Shown: positions 17,561 to 26,098 of the stretch, one piece after another
Layout: every line of letters begins with the position of its first letter
How positions within the stretch are numbered: the first letter of the stretch is position 1
Assembly: GCA_016713245.1 (NCBI GenBank)
Contig: JADJPM010000001.1
Span: forward strand, 310,001 to 374,000
Source: Verrucomicrobiaceae bacterium
Lineage (GTDB): Bacteria; Verrucomicrobiota; Verrucomicrobiia; Verrucomicrobiales; Verrucomicrobiaceae
Length of the DNA stretch: 64,000 nucleotides
Reading direction: 5' to 3'
Made by a program: the position numbers and the translations under genes
Notes under the pieces: model-generated
The model's database searches: none
What the model saw: the letters and a program-made list of their open reading frames with translations, nothing else
Told to the model about the DNA's origin: nothing

Positions 17561-18466
17561 CTTCGCACCGAGACGCTTCAGCATGGCTTCGAGCATGCGG
17601 CCATATTTGACGTAGCTGTCGTATTGCTCCTTCGCCTTCTGCTCGGGGCTCAGGTCATCGGCAGCACCGGCGCCGTGGAAGACGACGGCCACATGCGGCT
17701 CAATGCTGATGTAGCCGGAGTAGCCGGTCTCGGCGAGATCCTTCATGATGCGCTCGGTCTGACCTTCGCCTTCGCCTGGATAAGTGTACACGGCGTCATT
17801 CTTCGCGGTATCCCAGATGCCGTCTTTGACGTGAACGTGCGCCATGAAGGGCTTGATGGCTTGATACATGGTCCAAGCATCTTGTTTCATGCCGGGGCGG
17901 TCGCGGTCGTCGATGAAGACGGGATTGCCCGTATCAAAGACCCACTTCATGCCGGGAACGGCCTCAGCCATGCGCTGGACGTAGGTGGGGCTCATGCCAC
18001 CCCAGTTCATGCAGTTCTCATGCACGACGGTGAGGCCGGCATCGGCGAAGCGCTTGTTGATCTCGATCATGCGCTTGATGCGCTCCGGGGCGAACTGCTC
18101 TGCGTCGTCCACGCCATCCGTTTTGCAAACGGCATAGCTCATCACGCGGATGAGCTTCGCGCCGAGGCGCTGCATGCGGGGGATGGCGCGGCTGATTTCG
18201 GCCTCGGTAATGGAAAAGTCGTCGGTGATCTTTTTGGCCCAGTTGCCGATCAGCGAGCCGAAACCGCTCACTTTCATGCCTTTCTCGTCGAGACGGGCCA
18301 CGACCTTGTCGAAGATCGCCTCGGGGATCTCATGCAGATTGCCTTTCACGCCATCAATCTCGACGCCACGGGATTCAATGCTGTCCCAGCCGAGTTCTTG
18401 GTGGGCTTGGATTTGCACGTCGAGGGACGCGCCTGCTTCATCTGCAATGCCGGTGAGTTTGATCAT
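17552..18466 (-). CDS. Sugar phosphate isomerase/epimerase family TIM-barrel protein
   Basis: 304 residues from ATG 18464-18466 (MIKLTGIADEAGASLDVQIQ). Xylose isomerase-like TIM-barrel features are visible: the E-S-R segment near residue 33 (GWDSIESRGVEIDG), VVHENCMNWGG (Glu/His/Asn metal-ligand region), KWVFDTGN, FMAHVHVKDG and YISIEPHVA, in the order seen in AP-endonuclease-2-type isomerases. Family members interconvert keto- and aldo-sugars or inositol derivatives with a divalent metal. The convergent SDR suggests sugar or uronate metabolism, but the exact substrate is unknown. Confidence 0.85.
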   Translation of the reverse strand: MIKLTGIADEAGASLDVQIQAHQELGWDSIESRGVEIDGVKGNLHEIPEAIFDKVVARLDEKGMKVSGFGSLIGNWAKKITDDFSITEAEISRAIPRMQRLGAKLIRVMSYAVCKTDGVDDAEQFAPERIKRMIEINKRFADAGLTVVHENCMNWGGMSPTYVQRMAEAVPGMKWVFDTGNPVFIDDRDRPGMKQDAWTMYQAIKPFMAHVHVKDGIWDTAKNDAVYTYPGEGEGQTERIMKDLAETGYSGYISIEPHVAVVFHGAGAADDLSPEQKAKEQYDSYVKYGRMLEAMLKRLGAKLS

Positions 18467-18525
18467 GGTCGGTGAGGGTAAAAAAGGAGGGTGAGTGATG
18501 CCGCATGCGGCCGGGGAAGCAAGCG

Positions 18526-19377
18526 TCACTTCAGCGACACCAGCCTCTGCTCCACCTGCTGGAGCAATTCGGCATTTTTCGCCACCAGACGCTTCAAATG
18601 GCGTGCCAGCGTCTGCGCACGCGGCCTGTCACCCTCCGCATGCAGGCGCTCGATGTGCCTGAGCAGCTCACTTTGCTGTGGGGTGAGTCCTGCGATGCCG
18701 CTGAAGCCTACGGCGGGCCTCAACGCGCCAGCCGGTTCGCCGCCAAAGATGTTCTCAAGCTGCAGCAGCCAAGCCTCTTTCCCATCCTGTGAAAAGGTAA
18801 ACCAGATGAGCAGGCCGCTTTGCTCCACCTCGAAGGCGCGACGATCCGCGGTGACGGGCGTCAGCTTGTCCACGAGCCAGGTTTTATCTTTGTTTTGCTT
18901 GGCGAGTTCGAGGTGCGTGCCCGTCCAGCGGAGCTTCGCTGGCTGGATCTGACGCTCGTCCGGTTCCGACTCGAAAACCACATTCGTGATGTCCTTTGGA
19001 AACTCCCGCACGGCCTTTGCCTGCGGGCCGATGGGTAGCTTAAACGCCACCTCGCCACTCACGGTGAGGGGTGTCACAAAGCGAAGATCATCGCTGAAGA
19101 AATACCATCCGGTGTTCGCCCCTTGAAAATTCAGCCGCAGCACGCCCGCATCCACAAAGGCGGACTCAAACACGCCGCCCTTCGCGCCTCCATTCTTGAT
19201 CTCACGCACGTCTTTCCCATCAAACTCGAGCCCTTTGAGTCCGAAAGTGCCTTTCAGACTCCACGAGATGCCTTTGAGCTTCGCCGCAAAGGCGGTGATC
19301 TCGGGATAGGCCTCGCCGGCGGCTGAGGCGAGGCCGCACGAGAACGCCAGGATGAGAAGAGAGGCTCCAAATTGCAT
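18526..19377 (-). CDS. Secreted protein of unknown function
   Basis: 283 residues with a signal peptide (MQFGASLLILAFSCGLASAAGEAYP, cleavage near residue 20). The middle is beta-rich with alternating Trp/Phe (WYFFSDDLRFVTPL); the last 60 or so residues are helical and charged (LTPQQSELLRHIERLHAEGDRPR ...). No catalytic motif or known family is recognised. It is the gene upstream of the sugar isomerase in the same direction, at 59 bases, and is divergent from the TauE/SafE exporter. Confidence 0.7.
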   Translation of the reverse strand: MQFGASLLILAFSCGLASAAGEAYPEITAFAAKLKGISWSLKGTFGLKGLEFDGKDVREIKNGGAKGGVFESAFVDAGVLRLNFQGANTGWYFFSDDLRFVTPLTVSGEVAFKLPIGPQAKAVREFPKDITNVVFESEPDERQIQPAKLRWTGTHLELAKQNKDKTWLVDKLTPVTADRRAFEVEQSGLLIWFTFSQDGKEAWLLQLENIFGGEPAGALRPAVGFSGIAGLTPQQSELLRHIERLHAEGDRPRAQTLARHLKRLVAKNAELLQQVEQRLVSLK

Positions 19378-19485
19378 GCGGCCGACCTTGGATCACCCGA
19401 TTGGCTTTTCAAGGCCACGCGATCGGCAAAGGATTTCCTGCTCGGAGGTGGCATCGCCAGCGGTTCACGCTATGAGCAGCGGCGC

Positions 19486-20253
19486 ATGAACTGGATCAGC
19501 GAACACACCCTCCTCCCTGCCGACGCGTGGCTGCTCGTGCTCGCGTGCCTGGGAGCCATGTGCATCGGCATGTCCAAAGCGGGTCTTTCCGGCACCTCAA
19601 CACTCAATGTCGTGCTGATGGCCAAGATTTTCGGCGCGAAGGAATCCGTTGGGGTGATCCTACCCATGCTCATCGCGGCGGATTTCATGGGCTACTTCAT
19701 CAACCGCAAGGGCGGCTCATGGCGGCGCATCCTGCCGATTTTGCCGCCGGCGATTGCAGGCGTGATCGTGGGCTGGGTGCTGCTGGGGAAGTTTGACAAT
19801 GCGATGGCCCGCGTGGTGATCGGCTGGATCATCATCGCGTTGCTGGTCTTTAACTGGCTCTTGAACCGCCGCAGACAGGATTTCCTGGCGCTGACGGAGC
19901 ACAAAGGTTTCACCTGGGCGATGGGCTTTCTCGCGGGCGTCGTGACGATGCTGGCGAATGCCGCCGGGCCGGTGATGACGGTCTATTTGCTGGCGCAGCA
20001 TCTCGAAAAGAAGGAGCACCTCGGCGTCTTCAGCCGCTACTTCCTCTTCGTGAACCTCTTCAAAGTGCCTTTCAGCGCGGATCTTGGCATCATCCATGGC
20101 AAATCCTTGATGACGAACCTCACGCTCATGCCTGCCGTCGTGCTCGGGGTATTCCTCGGCTGGTGGATTCTGAAAAAGCTACCGCAGAAGCTCTTCGAGA
20201 ACGTGCTCTTCTGGATGACCGCCGTGGCCGCTGTGTGGCTGATCCGTGGATGA
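19486..20253 (+). CDS. TauE/SafE-family sulfite/organic anion exporter
   Basis: 255 residues from ATG 19486 (MNWISEHTLL); the upstream frame to 19372 overlaps the divergent gene start and is not credible. About eight hydrophobic segments with the paired TauE/SafE (DUF81) motif: an N-terminal half containing GMSKAGLSGTSTLNVVLMA and a C-terminal half containing WAMGFLAGVVTMLANAAGPVMTVYLL. Members export sulfite or sulfoacetate or other small anions across the inner membrane. No sulfur gene is adjacent, so the cargo is unknown. Confidence 0.88.
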   Translation: MNWISEHTLLPADAWLLVLACLGAMCIGMSKAGLSGTSTLNVVLMAKIFGAKESVGVILPMLIAADFMGYFINRKGGSWRRILPILPPAIAGVIVGWVLLGKFDNAMARVVIGWIIIALLVFNWLLNRRRQDFLALTEHKGFTWAMGFLAGVVTMLANAAGPVMTVYLLAQHLEKKEHLGVFSRYFLFVNLFKVPFSADLGIIHGKSLMTNLTLMPAVVLGVFLGWWILKKLPQKLFENVLFWMTAVAAVWLIRG

Positions 20254-20330
20254 TCCTCTTTTCACGGCAGATCGCGGCTTGAGCCAGCGTACATGCTCGC
20301 CATAGAAACCGCCCCAATCCATCCCTCCCC

Positions 20331-21131
20331 ATGCGACTCCAAGACCAGGTCATTCTCATCACCGGCAGCACCACAGGCATCGGCGAGCACATGGCACGAC
20401 GCTTCATTCAAGAGGGCGCGAAGGTCATTTTGCATGGTCGTGATGCCGCTCGCGGCCAGGCCTTGAGAAAAGAGCTCGGCGAGGACAAAGCGGCCTTCTG
20501 CCAGGGCAGTCTCGAAGACGCCTCGTATCCCGAAAAACTCGCCGCTGAGGCCATCGCGGCGTTTGGGAAGGTCGATGCGCTGGTGAACAATGCCGCGCTG
20601 ACCATCCGTGGCCGCATCGACACAACCGACGCGGCTTTTTTTGACCGCATGATGGCGGTGAATGCTCGTGCACCGATGCTGCTGATTCGCGCTTTGCTGC
20701 CTGAGTTGAAGAAAAACACCGGCGTGGTGCTGAACATCGGCTCCGTGCTGGCCCATTGCGGCCAAGCCAACATGCTTGCTTACTCGATGTCCAAAGGTGC
20801 CCTCATGACAATGACCCGCAATCTGGCAGACCCGCTCGGCATGGACCGCGTGCGAGTGAACCAGCTCAACGTCGGCTGGACGCTCTCAGACAACGAATAC
20901 CAGGTGAAACTGGGCGACGGCCTCGGCGAAGGCTGGCCGGAGCGTCTGCCGCCTTCGGTGGTGCCGATGGGCCGTCTTTTGATGCCGGAGGACATTGCCG
21001 CCGCCGCGATTTATTGGGTCGGGCGAGAGAGTTATCCCGTCACCGGCACCATCGCCGAGTTGGAGCAGTATCCGATCATCGGCCGCTACGCGAACGCCGA
21101 GGGCGACGAGAAGAAATCACCAAACCCATAG
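20331..21131 (+). CDS. Short-chain dehydrogenase/reductase
   Basis: 266 residues. It has TGSTTGIGEH (cofactor-binding TGxxxGIG, about residues 11-20), NNAAL, the catalytic Ser in NIGSVLAH and YSMSKG (YxxxK). The tail lacks the usual VDGG end and is replaced by a longer Ile/Glu/Lys-rich extension. It lies 77 bases downstream of TauE/SafE and 24 bases before a small membrane protein and the FAH hydrolase, all in the same direction, so a four-gene operon is likely. Substrate probably a sugar, sugar acid or alcohol, not determined. Confidence 0.85.
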   Translation: MRLQDQVILITGSTTGIGEHMARRFIQEGAKVILHGRDAARGQALRKELGEDKAAFCQGSLEDASYPEKLAAEAIAAFGKVDALVNNAALTIRGRIDTTDAAFFDRMMAVNARAPMLLIRALLPELKKNTGVVLNIGSVLAHCGQANMLAYSMSKGALMTMTRNLADPLGMDRVRVNQLNVGWTLSDNEYQVKLGDGLGEGWPERLPPSVVPMGRLLMPEDIAAAAIYWVGRESYPVTGTIAELEQYPIIGRYANAEGDEKKSPNP

Positions 21132-21155
21132 CGCAAGAACCCCTGACATTTTGGA

Positions 21156-21587
21156 ATGCGCCCTTTTCTTTCGGCTCTCTTGGCAGCTTTAGGAGTTTGC
21201 TTTGCTGCACTGCATTTTGCGGGCTTCATGCATTGGCTGGCTGGATCTGCATGCGCATTCATTGAAGTTGCCGGTCAGGCTAGCGTTTCACCATCTGAGC
21301 TGTCAGCTGGGATCGGCGAAAACATCATCTTGTTTGTCTTGCGTGGTTTATTTTCCATCCTGCCAGCTGCGTTGCTTTACACGGTTCTGGTAGCAACGAA
21401 GTTCAGGAAGCCTTGGTTCTATTACTCGACTTACTGCGCTTGCCTTTTTTTCTTCATCCTGATTCCAATCGGAAGCGTTTTCGGTCTGATTCTTTTTATC
21501 GCGCTGCGCAGAAGGAAAACCGAGTTTTTCAATTCCTCGCAAACAACAAAGTCCCCGCCACCCATCCTTAACACAACTAAACCATGA
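21156..21587 (+). CDS. Small hypothetical membrane protein
   Basis: 143 residues from ATG 21156 with three hydrophobic segments (about 5-30, 50-75 and 85-115) and a short Ser/Thr/Pro-rich tail. It shares ATGA with the FAH hydrolase start (21584-21587), so translation is coupled. No recognised family; A+T content is somewhat higher than its neighbours. Confidence 0.6.
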   Translation: MRPFLSALLAALGVCFAALHFAGFMHWLAGSACAFIEVAGQASVSPSELSAGIGENIILFVLRGLFSILPAALLYTVLVATKFRKPWFYYSTYCACLFFFILIPIGSVFGLILFIALRRRKTEFFNSSQTTKSPPPILNTTKP

Positions 21588-22441
21588 AACTGATCCGCTT
21601 TGGAAACCCTGGAGAAGAAAAACCCGGCCTTCAGCTTGATGACGGCCGCCGCATTGATGCGAGTGCCTTTGGCAGCGACTACGATGAGACATTCTTCGGC
21701 GGCGATGGCCTGGAACGTCTCGCCGCCTGGGCGAAAGCGAATGCGGCCTCCGCACCCACGGTGGATGCCAGCGTACGTCTTGGACCATGCATCGCACGTC
21801 CAAGCAAGATCATCTGCATTGGTCTGAACTACGTCGATCACGCCAAAGAGAGCGGCATGCCGATTCCGGCGGAGCCGATTGTCTTTTTCAAAGCCACCAG
21901 CGCCATCTGCGGACCGAATGACAACGTCGTCATCCCCAAGAACTCGAAGAAGAGCGACTGGGAAGTCGAGCTCGCTTTCGTCATCGGCAAAAAGGCCAGC
22001 TACGTGAGTGAAGAGAACGCCATGAGCCATGTGGCCGGTTACTGCGTTCACAATGACTACAGCGAACGCGAGTGGCAGCTCGAGCGCGGCGGCCAATGGG
22101 TCAAAGGCAAGAGCTGCGATACCTTCGCTCCTCTCGGGCCCTACCTCGCAACGAGCGACGAAATCCCTGATCCGCAGAATTTGAAGCTCTGGCTGAAACT
22201 GAACGGCAAAACGATCCAAAACAGCAGCACCGCGCAGATGATCTTCGGCGTGAAGACACTCGTCAGCTACCTCAGCCAGTTTATGACCTTGCTGCCAGGC
22301 GATCTCATCACCACGGGCACACCTCCCGGCGTCGGTCTCGGCTTCAAGCCAGATCCCGTCTTCATGAAGCCCGGTGACCTCATCGAGCTCGGCGTCGAAG
22401 GTCTTGGCGTGCAAGGCCAGACGGCCGTGGCGTGGTCTTGA
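21584..22441 (+). CDS. Fumarylacetoacetate-hydrolase-family protein
   Basis: 285 residues. It has the FAH signature in the C-terminal two thirds: KIICIGLNYVDHAKESG, the metal ligands in the DWEVELAF segment (Glu-x-Glu) with a later Asp in NDYSERE, FAPLGP and TTGTPPGVGLGF. This subgroup includes 2,4-diketo-3-deoxy-fuconate hydrolase and 5-carboxymethyl-2-hydroxymuconate isomerase-like enzymes that split or tautomerise acylpyruvates. Its operon with an SDR makes a non-phosphorylating deoxysugar-acid route plausible, but this is inference. Confidence 0.88.
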   Translation: MKLIRFGNPGEEKPGLQLDDGRRIDASAFGSDYDETFFGGDGLERLAAWAKANAASAPTVDASVRLGPCIARPSKIICIGLNYVDHAKESGMPIPAEPIVFFKATSAICGPNDNVVIPKNSKKSDWEVELAFVIGKKASYVSEENAMSHVAGYCVHNDYSEREWQLERGGQWVKGKSCDTFAPLGPYLATSDEIPDPQNLKLWLKLNGKTIQNSSTAQMIFGVKTLVSYLSQFMTLLPGDLITTGTPPGVGLGFKPDPVFMKPGDLIELGVEGLGVQGQTAVAWS

Positions 22442-22459
22442 TGACTGGCTCCTGCCAAA

Positions 22460-23215
22460 TCACATCGGCCTTAGCCCTTGGAAAAAGGCCTCGTCCAGCT
22501 TTGGGTGAAGCTGCCGGTAAAAGTTCAGCACGAGTGTGAGCTTTCGCTGAATCGGCGGATGCTCCTTTGCGAGCTGCCACAGCGCGGCATCGCCGGTCCA
22601 GAGACGGGCAGCGTAGCCGTTGAAGTCGTTTTCGAGCGTGGACTGGCTGTATTGCGAGAGGAAGCCTTGCGCGTTGAGCGTGCTGTCGGCCTTGGTGCGG
22701 GCCTTGCCTTGCTTCACCGCATCCACGCCATCGCCAAGGTAGCTGAAACCGGGCGGATTCGCGGCTTTCCATGCCTGTTGATCGAGAAACGTCGGCCGGT
22801 TGCGAATGAGAATGCTGGAGAATTCGGCATGGAAGACGCCTTCATTGTGCCTCGCTGTGAATCCTTTCTCCACCGGGCCGATTTTGACATACACAGCCGC
22901 CCGCGAGTTCGTGCCGCTGGTGATGACACCTCGATACCGCAGCTCACCGAGCAGATAGAGCGTGTGCAGATGCTCGCGCAGCACCTCCGCCGGATACTTG
23001 GCCAGCGCCGCATCCATCACTCGCAAAGCTTCCTCGCGTCGATCATCAGGCAGTGCTTCAGCACCCGCCGCGACTTTGCCTCCACGCCACGATTCGGGAA
23101 AAATCTCCGCACTGCTAGACGTGGCCACGCGGACGGGTTTCTCACGCAGCGTGAGCACCGGCTCGGCGGCGTGGAGAACCGCTGAAAAGGAAACGGCGAC
23201 TAGGAATCGGTTCAT
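22460..23215 (-). CDS. Secreted protein resembling putative zinc-binding metallopeptidases, motif degenerate
   Basis: 251 residues from ATG 23213-23215, with a signal peptide (cleavage near residue 17, AEP). A helical N-terminal part is followed by HAEFSSILIRN (about residues 126-136) and later YSQSTLENDFNGYAARLW (about 188-205), which together recall secreted gluzincin-like proteins having an HExxx motif and a distal Glu. The second His of HExxH is absent, so catalysis is doubtful. It converges with the FAH gene and sits 12 bases downstream of the PQQ-like gene. The family suggestion is weak. Confidence 0.55.
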   Translation of the reverse strand: MNRFLVAVSFSAVLHAAEPVLTLREKPVRVATSSSAEIFPESWRGGKVAAGAEALPDDRREEALRVMDAALAKYPAEVLREHLHTLYLLGELRYRGVITSGTNSRAAVYVKIGPVEKGFTARHNEGVFHAEFSSILIRNRPTFLDQQAWKAANPPGFSYLGDGVDAVKQGKARTKADSTLNAQGFLSQYSQSTLENDFNGYAARLWTGDAALWQLAKEHPPIQRKLTLVLNFYRQLHPKLDEAFFQGLRPM

Positions 23216-23227
23216 GATCAAATCGGT

Positions 23228-24445
23228 TTACTCCCCGACGCACCACAAAAACTCCTGTCGGGTGGGGCTAGTCTTCGCGGAGCGGAGGTAGATGCGGTTG
23301 TCGCAGATGGCGGGGGTGCTGAAGGATTCATCGCCGAGGGCGTTTTGACCGAGGAGGGTGAATTTCTCGGGGGTGGCCTCGAAGACGGAGGTGACGCCGC
23401 CTTTGCTGGTGACGTAGATGCGTGAGTCGGCCATGACGGGCGAGCCATAGAACTCGCGATCGACTTTTTCGCTCCAACGCTCCTCGCCGGTCGCGGAGTT
23501 CCAGCAGGCGGCGCGGCCGGCATCGCCGACGGCGAAGATGTGGCCGCTTTTCACGATCATCGACGGCACATAGGTGCGCGTGACGTTTTCCCAGGCGATC
23601 TTGCCGCTGCCATCGGCTTCGAGGGCCATGGTGTGATTCTTTGGATAGCCGCCGCCGATGAAAACGCGGCTGCCATCCGTCACGGCAGTCACAACGGTTT
23701 CCTCCGTGCTGCCGTCGATGCTCCAAAGCTTTTTGCCGGTGAGCGGATCGAAGCTCTCGACCTTGTTGCAGCCAGCAAGCACGGCCTGGACCTTGCCCGC
23801 GGCGTTCACGACGGCGGGTGAGGCGTAGTTGGCGACTGGCGGGCGATCCTGCTGCCACACGATTTCGCCGGTGAGTTTATTGAGGCCGGTCATCTTGCCG
23901 CCGCCGCGATGATCGGCGGAGACGAGCACGATGTTTTGATAAATCACCGGCGAGGAGCCAAAACCCTGATGCACCTGAAAATCGCACACCCGACGCTGCC
24001 AGAGCTGCTTGCCGGTCAAATCGAGCGCGGTGGTGAAAATGGCTCCGTCGTTGAGGAAATTGACGAAGAGCCGCTCGCCATCGCTCACGACATCGGAGGA
24101 GGCTTGTGAGGAGATTTTGTGACCTTTGGTGTTGAGGTTGCCGCGATGCACGACGGCCTCCCAGCGTGATTTGCCTGTCGCACGATCCAAGCTGAGGACG
24201 AGTTGCTCGTCCGTTTCCACATCCGCCGTCGCCAGCAGCACCTGATCTCCCACGACAATCGGCGAGCCATGTCCGCGACCACGCACTTCGGCCTTCCAGA
24301 TGAGGTTTTCACTCTCGCTCCATTTCACCGGCAGTTTTTGCCCTGCCGCCGCATGACCATCGCCGGTAGGTCCACGCCACGCAGGCCAATCAGCAGCGAT
24401 GATCGAGGTGGCGAAGGCAGCGAGGAGGAGGGAGGCGAGTTTCAT
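23228..24445 (-). CDS. Secreted PQQ-like beta-propeller (outer membrane assembly BamB/PQQ-dehydrogenase fold)
   Basis: 405 residues from ATG 24443-24445; the first residues (MKLASLLLAAFATSIIAADWPAWRG) form a signal peptide. Repeated DxxTGKxxWxx-type blades occur throughout (DRATGKSRWEA, DLTGKQLWQRR, NKLTGEIVWQQD, DPLTGKKLWSID, NSATGEERWSE), giving about seven to eight propeller blades. No PQQ catalytic residues are clear, so it is probably a binding or scaffold propeller, one of the many secreted PQQ-like proteins in Verrucomicrobiota. The next downstream gene is the metallopeptidase-like secreted protein. Confidence 0.85.
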   Translation of the reverse strand: MKLASLLLAAFATSIIAADWPAWRGPTGDGHAAAGQKLPVKWSESENLIWKAEVRGRGHGSPIVVGDQVLLATADVETDEQLVLSLDRATGKSRWEAVVHRGNLNTKGHKISSQASSDVVSDGERLFVNFLNDGAIFTTALDLTGKQLWQRRVCDFQVHQGFGSSPVIYQNIVLVSADHRGGGKMTGLNKLTGEIVWQQDRPPVANYASPAVVNAAGKVQAVLAGCNKVESFDPLTGKKLWSIDGSTEETVVTAVTDGSRVFIGGGYPKNHTMALEADGSGKIAWENVTRTYVPSMIVKSGHIFAVGDAGRAACWNSATGEERWSEKVDREFYGSPVMADSRIYVTSKGGVTSVFEATPEKFTLLGQNALGDESFSTPAICDNRIYLRSAKTSPTRQEFLWCVGE

Positions 24446-24565
24446 GCAGAGCTTGGATAACGTGGTGAGGAATGCCCTTTTGACCTCTTCTGTTCTGTGG
24501 TGGCAGGTTTTCTGTAAGGTATATCGCGGCGGAGTCACTCATTCTGCAGATACCGAATTCACCGC
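24446..24565. promoter_or_regulatory. Divergent intergenic region upstream of the ECF sigma factor
   Basis: 120 bases between the PQQ-like gene (minus) and the sigma factor gene (plus). It must hold both promoters. A TTGACC-like -35 candidate sits at 24480-24485 but no -10 box at correct spacing is convincing. No further structure is seen. Confidence 0.35.
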
Positions 24566-25072
24566 ATGACCTCTCTCGAACAAGAAACCATCTTCCGCCG
24601 CTGGCTGAGCGAGCATCAGGGCCTGCTGCGGCGAGTGGTGAGGTCGTTCGCGGCGAGTGCGGCGGACCAGGAGGATCTGCTGCAGGAGATATTGCTGCAG
24701 GCGTGGATCGCCCTGCCGAGCTTTCGAGGGGACTCAAAGGAGACGACTTGGCTTTACCGCCTCGCGTTCAACACGGCGATGGTATGGCAGCGGAAGGAGC
24801 AGCGCCGCCGCGTGAAGCATGAGGCGTTTTCAAGCCTAGTCGATGAGGATACTGCCGCACCGGATGGAACGGCGGATGCGCTGATCGAGAAGCTTTACGA
24901 GGCGATCCGGGCGCTACCGAAGCCCGAGGCCTCGCTGGCGCTGATGCATCTGGACGGGCTGAGCTATCGCGAGATGGGCGAGGTTCTCGGGATCTCGGAA
25001 AATCATGTCGGGGTGCGGCTTCACCGCATCCGCAAGCAACTGGCTGAACAACTGAAAGGACTCGAATCATGA
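24566..25072 (+). CDS. ECF-family RNA polymerase sigma factor
   Basis: 168 residues. Region 2 (about 20-75; DQEDLLQEILLQAWIALPSFRG.. TWLYRLAFNTA) and region 4 (about 105-160; LSYREMGEVLGISENHVGVRLHRIRKQL) are both clear, separated by a short linker as in extracytoplasmic-function sigma factors. It shares an ATGA start/stop overlap with the next gene, which is membrane-bound and likely its regulator. The regulon is not visible. Confidence 0.92.
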   Translation: MTSLEQETIFRRWLSEHQGLLRRVVRSFAASAADQEDLLQEILLQAWIALPSFRGDSKETTWLYRLAFNTAMVWQRKEQRRRVKHEAFSSLVDEDTAAPDGTADALIEKLYEAIRALPKPEASLALMHLDGLSYREMGEVLGISENHVGVRLHRIRKQLAEQLKGLES

Positions 25073-25662
25073 ACTTTGAATCGCTCCAACAACGCTGGCA
25101 GCAGCAAGAAACGCCTCCACAGGCCAAGGTGGATGCCACCCTCGTGCTGCAGGAGGTACGACGGAATCAGCACACGTTAGAGGTGGCTCTCTTCTGGCGC
25201 GATTTTCGTGAAACTGGGGCTGCCCTGCTCGTCACGATTATTTTCCTATCCAGAGCGAGAGACTGGACAGACTATCTGGGGGCCGTGACAGCGGTGGGAG
25301 TGGGCACGTGCATCCTCGTGGACCGGATGATGCAGCGGAAAAAGCGGCCTGTTCAAAGCGATAGCTTGAGATGCTTTGTGCAGCGTTCTTTGGATCAAGT
25401 GCGCCACCAGAGCTGGCTTCTGCGAAACGTGCTGTGGTGGTATATGCTGCCGCTGACGATGCCGATACTATCCTCTCTGGTCGTGCATGATCACGGCCTG
25501 ACATCATGGATCGTCTTCATGCTGGTGATGGTGTTTGTTTACTGGCTGAACCAAAAAGCGGTCAGAGACTGTTTCGTGCCTATGGAGCAAGAGCTAGAAC
25601 TAGTCCTCGCGGGCATCGAGGAGGCTTCAGAGGATGAGTCAGTGATCACCAAGCCTTGCTGA
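25069..25662 (+). CDS. Membrane protein translationally coupled to the ECF sigma factor (possible anti-sigma factor)
   Basis: 197 residues. A soluble N-terminus of about 45 residues (MNFESLQQRWQQQETPPQAKVDA) precedes four hydrophobic segments (about 47-62, 66-82, 120-140 and 147-165) and a short acidic tail. It overlaps the sigma factor stop by four bases. Position and topology fit an anti-sigma or sensor role, but no zinc-binding anti-sigma motif (HxxxCxxC) is seen. Its 3' end overlaps the convergent zinc-ribbon gene by 17 bases. Confidence 0.7.
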   Translation: MNFESLQQRWQQQETPPQAKVDATLVLQEVRRNQHTLEVALFWRDFRETGAALLVTIIFLSRARDWTDYLGAVTAVGVGTCILVDRMMQRKKRPVQSDSLRCFVQRSLDQVRHQSWLLRNVLWWYMLPLTMPILSSLVVHDHGLTSWIVFMLVMVFVYWLNQKAVRDCFVPMEQELELVLAGIEEASEDESVITKPC

Positions 25663-26011
25663 AGGGGGAGGTCATGGCGGGCGTGGCACCGCAGTAGATA
25701 CAGTCACGTCCGTCAGCGGGGAGGTTTCGCTGGCAGGCGTGGCATTTGATGGCTCGCGGGGTGCGGCGTTGGTCGATGGTGCCGTCCTCAGCATCGAGCT
25801 GCTGGAGTTCGTGCATGAGCATGTCATCGGTCCAGCCGGTTTTGCTTTTGAGGAGTCGCCAAAGGGCCTCGTTGATCATGGCGAGGTGGCTGAGGCGATC
25901 GTCGAGTCGCTCAAGCCTGCCGTGCGCTTTGTCTGCGGTGCGTTGGGCGCTGTTCGCATCGACCGAGAGATCGGCGATGCGCATGTCTTGGCGGAGGTTT
26001 TTGAAGAGCAT
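25646..26011 (-). CDS. Small protein with C-terminal zinc ribbon
   Basis: 121 residues. A helical, charged first half (about 10-85) is followed by CHAC near 89-92 and CIYC near 104-107, a CxxC...CxxC zinc ribbon. The pattern resembles small zinc-binding proteins but no family is recognised. It is downstream of the giant gene and a membrane protein, all on the minus strand, with a long hairpin in between. Confidence 0.65.
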   Translation of the reverse strand: MLFKNLRQDMRIADLSVDANSAQRTADKAHGRLERLDDRLSHLAMINEALWRLLKSKTGWTDDMLMHELQQLDAEDGTIDQRRTPRAIKCHACQRNLPADGRDCIYCGATPAMTSPFSKAW

Positions 26012-26034
26012 GGTGGGAGGGCTTATGATCTGAC

Positions 26035-26098
26035 TCCGTCTCCGACTCCTACTCTGTCTCCGACTCGAGTGGGAGACGGAGTAGGAGGCGGAGGCGGA
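26035..26098. repeat. Long imperfect inverted repeat (hairpin) between two minus-strand genes
   Basis: Arms of 26 bases (26041-26066 and 26067-26092) are centred on CTCGAG with only three mismatches, and weaker pairing continues outward. The arms also contain repeated CTCCGAC-like 6-mers. It lies immediately after the stop of the membrane-protein gene (26099) and before the zinc-ribbon gene. No T run follows, so it is either an unusual terminator/processing hairpin or a dispersed palindromic element. Confidence 0.8.
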
